Shown: positions 4,644 through 10,541 of the stretch, piece after piece
How positions within the stretch are numbered: the stretch's first letter is position 1
Layout: each line of letters begins with the position of its first letter
From: Kiritimatiellia bacterium
Lineage (GTDB): Bacteria; Verrucomicrobiota; Kiritimatiellia; RFP12; UBA1067
Assembly (NCBI GenBank): GCA_017411125.1
Contig: JAFPNP010000032.1
Coordinates: forward strand, 1-10,541
Length of the DNA stretch: 10,541 nt
Reading direction: 5' to 3'
Notes under the pieces: generated by a model
The model's input: only the letters and a program-made list of their open reading frames with translations
The model's database searches: none
What the model was told of the DNA's origin: nothing
Made by a program: the position numbers and the translations under genes

Positions 4644-6095
4644 CTATTTCAGCGGAGCACAGTTTATGTGGTCGCGGACGAGACGGCGGCGATGTTCCGC
4701 AGCGCGGATCGAGAATTCAGTGAAGTCTCGTTTATTCGGATCGGGATTTGTCCAGAGAATCTCCGCCGTCGCTAACGCACGCGGCCACATCTTCCATTCG
4801 AGGTCGCGCGGCGTGAACGTGAACTTCGTCCAGTTGCAGCACTGCCCGCCGACGACGTTTGCCCGCGCCTCTGGCTTCACGTCCTCGTAGGGATCGAACT
4901 TGTAGGCTGTCTCGAGCGTCGTCGTGAAACGGTCGGGGTGGAAGTAGTGGAACGGATCGTCGGGAAGTCCCTGGCTGTAGTCGAAGTAGGTGTGCCGGGA
5001 CGGCGACTGCACCACCTTGTATCCCATGTTCGCGGCGAGCGAGGCGAGGATCATATCGCGGCAGCGGTATCCCATCACCATGACGGCGTCCCTTTCCGGC
5101 AGCACGGAGGCGTCCAGGGCTTTGACGACGTTGCCGTGCTCCGTCACGATGTCGTCCCAGCCGATCGCCTTGCGCTTCTTTTTCGCGAGACAGGCGGCAA
5201 GACGCCGCGTCAGCCACGGCTGGATTTCCGTGGCGCTCTTCATTCCGTGCTGTTTCATGAACGCCTTGCACCTTGGGCATTTTCCCCAGGGACGGCGCGA
5301 ACATTCGTCGCCGCCGATGTGAATGACCTCGGACGGGAACATTTCGCACACCCAGTCGAGCGCCCGCTCGACGAACTTCAGCGTCTCTGGGTTGCCCACG
5401 CAAAGGACGTTCGAACGCGACTTCGGCTTCAGCTGGCAGGCGAAGTCGGGATAGGCCGCCGTGATCGCCCGGGAGTGCCCGGGGAAGTCGAGTTCCGGCA
5501 CTACGGTGATGTGCCGCGCCTTCGCGTAGGCGAGGATATCCCGGACGTCCTCCTTGGAATAGAAGAGCGCCTGTTCGGTCGAGCAGAGCCACGGCGGGTC
5601 GCTCTTTCGGGCGAGGTTCGGATATTCGGGGAAGTCGATGCGCCAGCCCCTGTCGTCGGTGAAATGCCAGTGGAATACGTTGAACTTGTAGCGCGACATC
5701 AAATCGAGCATCCGCATGACCGTCCGCTTGCCGAAGAGCCGCTGCGTCTCGCCCAGATGGACGCCGCGCCACTTGAACGCCGGCGCGTCCTTGATTTCAA
5801 GGCACGGGAGGGATGCGTTCGTTGCGTCCACCCTCAGCTGCGCGAGCGTCATTTTCGCATAGAAAAGGCCTGCGCCATCCGAGTGGCGAATCGATACGCC
5901 GTTCGTCGTGATGGAAAGCTCGTATCCTTCCGACGGAATCGACGCGACTACCTCGATCTTCGGCGCATTGGTCGCGGCAAGCAGCATCCCTCCAGTCATC
6001 GTCATTTCCCTAGGAGCGGGAATGAGCATCGGCGCAGCGGCGAAAGCGGCGGATGATGCGGCAATCGCCGCAAACGTGATCTTGTTTCGTTTCAT
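4644..6095 (-). CDS. Exported GH20 beta-N-acetylhexosaminidase
   Basis: A 483-residue protein that should release terminal beta-linked GlcNAc or GalNAc by substrate-assisted catalysis. Residues 1-20 are a signal peptide (KITFAAIAASSAAFAA). Residues about 22-90 are the GH20b domain. The (beta/alpha)8 barrel follows with FKWRGVHLGE (R110 binds substrate), FHWHFTDDRGWRI (141-153), PELDFPGHS (200-208), the catalytic pair D263-E264 in HIGGDE, AIGWDDI (W313), HTYFDYSQG (Y370, D372) and NWTKFT (421-426). In most GH20 enzymes the last motif reads WTE, the glutamate contacting O4 and O6 of the sugar; here it is K424. The start at 6095 is preferred over an in-frame start at 6236 because it has AAGGA 8 nt upstream, begins a normal signal peptide and avoids overlap with the gene before. 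It follows that gene by 47 nt and is likely co-transcribed. Confidence 0.9.
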   Translation of the reverse strand: MKRNKITFAAIAASSAAFAAAPMLIPAPREMTMTGGMLLAATNAPKIEVVASIPSEGYELSITTNGVSIRHSDGAGLFYAKMTLAQLRVDATNASLPCLEIKDAPAFKWRGVHLGETQRLFGKRTVMRMLDLMSRYKFNVFHWHFTDDRGWRIDFPEYPNLARKSDPPWLCSTEQALFYSKEDVRDILAYAKARHITVVPELDFPGHSRAITAAYPDFACQLKPKSRSNVLCVGNPETLKFVERALDWVCEMFPSEVIHIGGDECSRRPWGKCPRCKAFMKQHGMKSATEIQPWLTRRLAACLAKKKRKAIGWDDIVTEHGNVVKALDASVLPERDAVMVMGYRCRDMILASLAANMGYKVVQSPSRHTYFDYSQGLPDDPFHYFHPDRFTTTLETAYKFDPYEDVKPEARANVVGGQCCNWTKFTFTPRDLEWKMWPRALATAEILWTNPDPNKRDFTEFSIRAAEHRRRLVRDHINCAPLK

Positions 6096-6142
6096 GTGCG
6101 TATTCCTTTTTTGACACTTCGGAATCTGTGGCCAAAGACATC

Positions 6143-6997
6143 CTATTTCAGGGCGGGCAAACGTTTCAGATAATCGATGCTCGCCTTGAGGTCGGCAAGA
6201 GAATCGGGGCGTGCCGTGGGCTTCACGACAAGCCACTCCACGCCGTCGGCCACGAGCGCCGGGACTATGCGCTTCCAGTCCGCTCGATCATTCGCGTCGC
6301 CGACGGACTGTCCGCCCGCCGGCATGACGTGTACCGTCGGGTTGCGGCGCGGATGTGCGGTGAGCCACGCGAGCGGATCGCCGCCCGCCAGAACGCACCA
6401 TCCGACGTCCAGTTCCTGCTTCACGAGCGGCGAGAAGCGCGGCGTCTCGTTCACCTGCCGCAAAATTCCCGGACCGTCGCCGTCATAGAGCCATTCCATC
6501 GCCGTACGTCCGTGCAGCGAGATACTGAACTCCTGGTCGTGGTTGTGGTAGGCAACTTCGATTCCCTCCTTCGCGCATACTGCCGCCGCATGGTTAAGGA
6601 CGTTCACGAGCAGCTGCCAGTCGTTGGCGTTTTCCGCGCTGCCCTTGTACCATGCCACGTTGATGCGTTTCGCGCCGCTTTCCTTGCAAAACCTGATTGT
6701 CTCGGCGAGCTGCGGCTCGGTGAGGCAGTGCGGGTATAGCTGGAGCGCCACAAGTTCCAGTCCCGCGTCGTCGCACGCGGCCTTGAGCTTTTTTGCGTCA
6801 AGACCGTAGAAGCGGCCCGTCTCGACGCCTTCGAAGCCCATTGCCTTCGCCGCCTTGAGCGTTCCGGCGAAGTCCTTTTCGCACAGGTCGCGAACGGCAT
6901 ACGTCTGGAACGCAAGGCGCGGCGCGGCAAAGGCGCACGTCGAGAAGAACGCGGTCAAGATCGACAATGCGCACCGGTATTTAATCTGGCATTTCAT
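6143..6997 (-). CDS. Exported sugar isomerase/epimerase-like TIM-barrel protein
   Basis: A 284-residue protein with a signal peptide (1-24, cleavage after CAFA). The rest is a xylose-isomerase-like TIM barrel of the sugar phosphate isomerase/epimerase (AP endonuclease 2) superfamily: FQTYAVRD (30-37), GFEGVETGRFYG (54-65), EVAYHNHDQEF (147-157), QELDVGW (194-200), TVHV (221-224) and a terminal WLVVKPTARP (255-264). Family members bind a metal with E, D, H and E. Likely equivalents E156, D197 and H223 are present, but the last glutamate, usually in a VVEQD-like motif, is K259. Export with Gfo/Idh/MocA and glycosidase neighbours is common for this subgroup; substrate is unknown. The start at 6997 gives a clean signal peptide; a TTG at 7015 is in frame but lies upstream of the promoter -10. 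First gene of an operon with the GH20 enzyme. Confidence 0.8.
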   Translation of the reverse strand: MKCQIKYRCALSILTAFFSTCAFAAPRLAFQTYAVRDLCEKDFAGTLKAAKAMGFEGVETGRFYGLDAKKLKAACDDAGLELVALQLYPHCLTEPQLAETIRFCKESGAKRINVAWYKGSAENANDWQLLVNVLNHAAAVCAKEGIEVAYHNHDQEFSISLHGRTAMEWLYDGDGPGILRQVNETPRFSPLVKQELDVGWCVLAGGDPLAWLTAHPRRNPTVHVMPAGGQSVGDANDRADWKRIVPALVADGVEWLVVKPTARPDSLADLKASIDYLKRLPALK

Positions 6998-7003
6998 GCC
7001 CTC

Positions 7004-7012
7004 ATTATAACA
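7004..7012 (-). promoter_or_regulatory. Extended -10 promoter, predicted leaderless start
   Basis: The minus strand reads TGTTATAAT, a perfect extended -10 (hexamer 7004-7009). Normal spacing puts the first transcribed base at 6997, which is the A of the ATG of the TIM-barrel gene. The -35 is poor (ATGTCG at about 17 bp). A GAGG lies only 2 nt before the ATG, too close for a normal ribosome site. Confidence 0.6.
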
Positions 7013-7088
7013 CAATCTGCTGGACGCGACATGCCCGACGCGCCGCCGCCGCCGTGTTTCATCGAGGCGCCGACCCCCTCTATGGTCG

Positions 7089-7206
7089 TAGACCCCTAGG
7101 GTTCACAATCCCTATAGGCTCACGATTCTTTCCCTTAGGGTTCATAATTCCCCCCCTATAGGCTCACGATTTCTTAGGGGTCATAATTTCTCCCCCTTAG
7201 GACTCA
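7089..7206. repeat. Three tandem copies of a two-part A/B repeat
   Basis: AGG words recur at 7098, 7116, 7137, 7160, 7176 and 7199 and alternate between A units (AGGGTTCAYAAT-like; 7098, 7137, 7176, exactly 39 bp apart) and B units (AGGCTCACGATT; 7116, 7160, 7199). An 18-nt word is repeated exactly at 7110-7127 and 7154-7171. Each AGG is part of a small palindrome such as CCCTATAGG, CCCTTAGGG or CCCCTAGGG. The units lie between two divergent genes. The rest of the intergenic region shows nothing firm at 7013-7088 and T-rich DNA with no recognised gene at 7207-7332. Confidence 0.75.
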
Positions 7207-7332
7207 GGCCGTCGTCCCTGTATGAAGAATTTGCGTGATTTCGCCTTTTTCATTCTCTCGCGACCTTTTTGCTTGCGAACAGCCAGGCCGTTATTCGCTT
7301 TACCGAAAAGTTTTTTGAATGCGTTTTGTTCC

Positions 7333-7361
7333 TTGCGCAGGTGAAAAAGTTAAGGTATAAT
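7333..7361 (+). promoter_or_regulatory. Promoter of the ETF-QO operon
   Basis: TTGCGC (7333-7338) and a perfect TATAAT (7356-7361) are 17 bp apart. Transcription should start near 7368, leaving a leader of about 43 nt that ends in the ribosome site AAGGAG (7401-7406), 4 nt before the ATG. Confidence 0.7.
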
Positions 7362-7410
7362 TAACGCCTCAGGTTTTTCAGGCAGTTGGAGCGATTCGAT
7401 AAGGAGAAAA

Positions 7411-9018
7411 ATGATCAGTACAGACGTGTTGATCGTGGGCGCGGGACCTGCCGGCCTTGCGACGGCCATCGCGCTGATGCGCGGGGCCGGAGAGCGCAAG
7501 CCGAGGGTTGTCGTGCTCGACAAGGGCCGCAGCGTCGGCTCGCACGTGTTGTCCGGCGCGATAATCGATCTGGGCGGGTTCGACGGGCTGCTTGCGCCGG
7601 AGGAGATCGAGAAACTGCCCTGCGAGGCCAAGGTAGTCAAGGAGAGTTTCCGTCTGCTGCTAACCGGCAAGAGCGGCATCAAAATTCCGTGGGTGCCGAA
7701 GATGATGAGTTCCAAGGGCTTCCCCGTTGCGTCGCTCACGAAGGTGACGGCGTATCTTGCGCAGGTCGCGGAAAAGCTTGGCGCGGAAATCTACACCGGC
7801 TTCGCCGTCACGGAGCTGATCGAGGAAAACGGGCGCGTCGTAGGCGCGAGGACCGGGGAGAAGGGGTTGGACAAAAACGGCGGGAAGAAATCAAACTACC
7901 TTCCTTCGGAGGAGATTCGCGCCAAGACCGTCGTGCTTGCCGAAGGCGGCTGCGGCATCTTGACCGAAAAACTCATCGCCGAGAAAAAACTCCAGGGGAC
8001 GCGTCCGCAGACCTATGCGCTCGGCATCAAGGAGTTGATCGAAGTTCCGTCCGGCACGCAGACCGCCGGAGAGGTGATGCACACTTTCGGCTGGCCGAGC
8101 GACATCGATACCTACGGCGGCGGCTTCGTCTATCACGTGAGCGAGACGCAGGTGATGGTAGGCTACGCATACGCTCTCGACTACGCGCGGGCGGAGATCG
8201 ATCCGTTCCGCCTGTTCCAGCGATTCAAGTCGGCACCTGCCGTGCAGCGCCATATAAAAGGCGGCAAGACCGTGGCCTACGGCGCGAAGGTGATTCCGGA
8301 GGGCGGCTTCTACGCCGTGCCGAAGCCCTACGCGCCCGGCGTGCTGATCGTCGGCGATGGCGCGGGGCTGCTGGACTCGCTGCGCATCAAGGGCGTGCAT
8401 ATCGCGCTGGAAAGCGGCCGCGCCGCCGCCGAGGCGATTATCGCGAACGGCGGGAAGAAGGACGATGCGCTCGGCGAAGACTATTTCAAGCGGCTTCAGG
8501 CGACGGATGGCTGGACGGAGATGAAGCGCGTGCGCAACGTGCGCGCGTCTTTCTCGTTCGGGCTGCCTTGGGGCGTCGCGGCGGCTGGGCTTGCGTGGAT
8601 GACGTGCGGGAAGTTTCCGTGGTTCCGCGTGCCTGGGTGCGACGAGGGCGACGCGGCGGCGCTCGAACCGCTCGTGCGCGAAAGGCTGGCGCGCGAGGCG
8701 GCGGACGGCGTCGAGCCGTCGCCGCTGCAGCCGGACAGGCTGACGGACGTGTTCATGTCCGGCACGATCCACGAGGAAGATCAGCCGTGCCACCTCAAGA
8801 TCAAGGATCCGGCGGCTTGCACGGAGTGCGAGAAGGAGTTCGGCTCGCCCTGCACGAGGTTCTGTCCGGCGGAAGTCTACATTCGCGAGGGCGAACGCCT
8901 TCAGGTGGACTTCTCCAACTGCCTCCACTGCAAGACGTGCCGGATCAAGTGTCCGAAGGGCAACATCGAGTGGACTTTCCCGCAAGGCGGGGACGGTCCG
9001 CGCTACACGCGGATGTGA
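7411..9018 (+). CDS. Electron-transfer flavoprotein:quinone oxidoreductase (ETF-QO)
   Basis: A 535-residue FAD and [4Fe-4S] protein that passes electrons from reduced ETF to membrane quinone (EC 1.5.5.1 type). The FAD-binding start DVLIVGAGPAGLATAIAL (5-22) is followed by GSHVLSGAI, the family's second FAD region with VLIVGDGAGLLDSLRIKGVH, and a C-terminal ferredoxin-like module. That module has CPAEVY (C485) and NCLHCKTC (C504, C507, C510), the four cluster cysteines, then the family-typical ending NIEWTFPQGGDGPRY. Both flavin and iron-sulphur parts are in one chain, as in ETF-QO and unlike separate FixC and FixX. A hydrophobic stretch (FSFGLPWGVAAAGLAW) may aid monotopic membrane contact. 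The ETF subunits are not in the window. First gene of a plus-strand operon; the next gene follows within 29 nt. Confidence 0.9.
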   Translation: MISTDVLIVGAGPAGLATAIALMRGAGERKPRVVVLDKGRSVGSHVLSGAIIDLGGFDGLLAPEEIEKLPCEAKVVKESFRLLLTGKSGIKIPWVPKMMSSKGFPVASLTKVTAYLAQVAEKLGAEIYTGFAVTELIEENGRVVGARTGEKGLDKNGGKKSNYLPSEEIRAKTVVLAEGGCGILTEKLIAEKKLQGTRPQTYALGIKELIEVPSGTQTAGEVMHTFGWPSDIDTYGGGFVYHVSETQVMVGYAYALDYARAEIDPFRLFQRFKSAPAVQRHIKGGKTVAYGAKVIPEGGFYAVPKPYAPGVLIVGDGAGLLDSLRIKGVHIALESGRAAAEAIIANGGKKDDALGEDYFKRLQATDGWTEMKRVRNVRASFSFGLPWGVAAAGLAWMTCGKFPWFRVPGCDEGDAAALEPLVRERLAREAADGVEPSPLQPDRLTDVFMSGTIHEEDQPCHLKIKDPAACTECEKEFGSPCTRFCPAEVYIREGERLQVDFSNCLHCKTCRIKCPKGNIEWTFPQGGDGPRYTRM

Positions 9019-9047
9019 TGGTTTCAAAAGGAAAGCGAAAGGTCAGC

Positions 9048-10394
9048 ATGACATACGAACAGGCCAAGGCCACATTGGAAAAGAACGGGCAGGAGCAAGT
9101 CCTGCGCTTCTGGAAAAAACTCTCGGCGGCGGAACGCAAGGCGCTTCTCGCGCAGATCGAGTCCATCGACTTCAAGGAGCTGGCGCGCTGCAAGGCGGCG
9201 CTCGCCGCCGGCGGGGCGGCGTCCGCGAAGAAGGGCAAGCCAACGGCGCCGAAAGTCCACGAGCTGAAGGGTGCGGCGTTGAAGCGCGCCGCGGCGGCCG
9301 GCGAGAAGGAGCTTGCGGCGGGGCGTGTGGGCGTTCTGCTCGTCGCCGGCGGGCAGGGGTCGCGCCTCGGCTTCGATGGTCCGAAGGGCGCGTACTCGAT
9401 AGGCCCGGTCACGGGCTCTTCGCTATTCTACTTCCACGCGCGGAAGATACTTGCGCTCTCGATACGCTACAAGACGCCGATTCCGTTCTATGTGATGACG
9501 AGTGCCGCGAACTATGCCGCCACGGTCGCCCACTTCGAGGAGAACGACTACTTCGGGCTGGATCCCGCCGACGTGATTTTCTTCAAGCAGGGGATGTGGC
9601 CGGGCATGACGCCCGACGGCAAGATCATCCTCGACGCGCCCGGACGCATCTTCATGAGTCCCGACGGACACGGCGGAATGATCGCCGCCCTCAAGGCGAA
9701 CGGCTGTTTCGAGAACATGCGCAAGCGCGGCGTGACGACGCTTTTCTACTTCCAGGTGGACAACCCGCTCGTGGAGATCGCCGATCCAGCGTTCATCGGC
9801 CTGCACGTGCTCGAGAAGAGCGAATACTCCCTCAAGCTCACCGCGAAGCGCGATCCGAACGAGGGCCTCGGAATGGTCGTCAAGCGCGACGGCCACTTCG
9901 ACATGATAGAATACACCGAGATGACGGACGAGATGAACAACCGCCGCCGCGCCGACGGCGAGTTGTACTTCAAGTTCGGGTCGCCCGCCATCCACGTGTT
10001 CGACCGTGGTTTCCTCGAAAGGGAGGCGGCCAAGGCGATGCCGCTGCACCTCGCGCACAAGAAGATTCCGTTCGTGGACGATTCGGGCAAGACCGCGAAG
10101 CCGTCCGAGCCGAATGGATACAAGTTCGAGAAGTTCATATTCGACGCGCTCGCCGACGCGAAGGGCGTCACCTGCATGGCGTTCGACCGTCGCGACGAGT
10201 TCTCCCCCGTGAAGAACGCCGAGGGCAAGGACTCCCCCGCGACGTGCCGTGCCGATCTCCAGGCGAAGTGGCGTCACCAGCTCGCCCAGGCCGGCGTGGA
10301 CGTGGCGGACGGCGTGCCGGTTGAAATCGACCCGGTGTACGCGCTAGATGCCGCCGACCTTTCCTCCACGGGAATCTTGCTTCAAGGCTGCTGA
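9048..10394 (+). CDS. UAP1-like UDP-sugar pyrophosphorylase
   Basis: A 448-residue cytosolic enzyme of the eukaryote-like UDPGP family, which joins UTP and a sugar 1-phosphate (GlcNAc-1-P, GalNAc-1-P or Glc-1-P) to give UDP-sugar and pyrophosphate. An N-terminal helical part (GQEQVLRFWKKLSAAER, 14-30) precedes the nucleotide-binding motif LLVAGGQGSRLGFDGPKG (97-114). Other marks are FYFQVDNPLV (233-242), MIEYTEM (286-292), FKFGSPAIHVF (308-318), PNGYKFEKFIFD (355-366) and RRDEFSPVKNAEGKDSP (381-397). The whole is closest to UAP1/AGX-type UDP-N-acetylhexosamine pyrophosphorylases. The start at 9048 has GAAAGG (9037-9042) 5 nt upstream and gives the usual N-terminus. An ATG at 9018, overlapping the ETF-QO stop, is in frame but lacks a ribosome site. 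The exact sugar cannot be read from sequence. Confidence 0.88.
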   Translation: MTYEQAKATLEKNGQEQVLRFWKKLSAAERKALLAQIESIDFKELARCKAALAAGGAASAKKGKPTAPKVHELKGAALKRAAAAGEKELAAGRVGVLLVAGGQGSRLGFDGPKGAYSIGPVTGSSLFYFHARKILALSIRYKTPIPFYVMTSAANYAATVAHFEENDYFGLDPADVIFFKQGMWPGMTPDGKIILDAPGRIFMSPDGHGGMIAALKANGCFENMRKRGVTTLFYFQVDNPLVEIADPAFIGLHVLEKSEYSLKLTAKRDPNEGLGMVVKRDGHFDMIEYTEMTDEMNNRRRADGELYFKFGSPAIHVFDRGFLEREAAKAMPLHLAHKKIPFVDDSGKTAKPSEPNGYKFEKFIFDALADAKGVTCMAFDRRDEFSPVKNAEGKDSPATCRADLQAKWRHQLAQAGVDVADGVPVEIDPVYALDAADLSSTGILLQGC

Positions 10395-10395
10395 G

Positions 10396-10541
10396 ATGAA
10401 GAAGCGCAAGTCTAAGAACGATACGCGTCCCGGCTGGGACGAGTATTTCATGGAAATAGCGCAGGTCGTCTCCCGCCGTTCCAACTGTTCCCGCCGCAAG
10501 GTCGCGGCGGTGATAGTGAAGGACAACCACCTTCTCTCTAC
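10396..10541 (+). CDS. dCMP deaminase (ComEB-like), N-terminal part
   Basis: The first 48 codons of a gene that runs off the window. After a lysine-rich start (MKKRKSKNDT) come RPGWDEYFMEIAQVVSRRSN and CSRRKVAAVIVKDNHLLS, matching the N-terminus of deoxycytidylate deaminases (dCMP to dUMP, precursor of dTMP). The zinc-binding HAE and PCxxC motifs would lie downstream and are not visible. The ATG is one base past the stop of the pyrophosphorylase gene (TGAGATG), with AAGG 8 nt upstream, so the two are translationally coupled. Confidence 0.85.
   Translation, partial: MKKRKSKNDTRPGWDEYFMEIAQVVSRRSNCSRRKVAAVIVKDNHLLS

Noticed and set aside
6096..6236. Longer GH20 start at 6236
   Set aside because: It would overlap the previous gene's end and bury the signal peptide behind 47 unrelated residues; the ATG at 6095 has a ribosome site.
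7089..7206. CRISPR or plasmid origin iterons
   Set aside because: Units are degenerate, of two alternating types, without spacers, and no cas or replication-initiator gene is present; kept only as an unexplained repeat.
9018..9047. Upstream ATG overlapping the ETF-QO stop as start of the pyrophosphorylase
   Set aside because: No ribosome site precedes it and the ten extra residues are not typical of the family; the ATG at 9048 has GAAAGG 5 nt upstream.
7386..10394. A single 1002-codon plus-strand open frame suggesting a fusion protein
   Set aside because: Its first half (up to about 9017) is the wrong frame of the ETF-QO gene and is arginine-rich nonsense; only the part from 9048 is a real protein with its own ribosome site.

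Overview
The window looks like a high-GC genome of the PVC superphylum, most likely a Kiritimatiellota or Lentisphaerota member of a gut or other polysaccharide-rich habitat. This rests on the mix of exported glycosidases and a Tat-exported Gfo/Idh/MocA oxidoreductase, a DUF6261-type protein, a REP-associated transposase remnant, and a group II intron-like coding leader that I recall (from memory, not checked) in predicted secreted proteins of that group. No rRNA, tRNA or CRISPR array was seen.

Left two thirds (about 1-7012), minus strand. Reading in the direction of transcription: a signal-peptide-bearing TIM-barrel sugar isomerase-like protein (6997-6143) and a GH20 beta-N-acetylhexosaminidase (6095-4644) form a two-gene operon. 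Next come a decayed DUF6261 fragment (4407-4342), a Tat-exported Gfo/Idh/MocA oxidoreductase (4235-2715), an intact DUF6261-like gene (2617-1844) with a strong bidirectional terminator, a 41-bp tandem hairpin array (1541-1826), an exported five-bladed beta-propeller glycosidase (1428-244), and the 5' end of a broken REP-associated transposase (100-1). Together the exported enzymes suggest breakdown of amino-sugar-containing host or dietary glycans.

The most unusual structure is a duplicated 5' cassette in front of the oxidoreductase and the glycosidase. Each copy carries an extended -10 promoter, a nearly identical 5' UTR, a start codon, and a segment that reads as coding sequence but also matches the 3' end (domains V and VI) of a group II intron. 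That segment ends exactly where a normal signal peptide would begin. The oxidoreductase copy has a well-formed domain V; the glycosidase copy has an in-frame 15-nt collapse in it. No upstream intron domains or reverse transcriptase lie in the window.

Right third (7333-10541), plus strand. A housekeeping-type operon with its own promoter encodes ETF-quinone oxidoreductase, a UAP1-like UDP-sugar pyrophosphorylase and the start of a dCMP deaminase, with tight spacing throughout. The divergent intergenic region (6998-7410) holds three tandem copies of a two-part repeat of unknown role.
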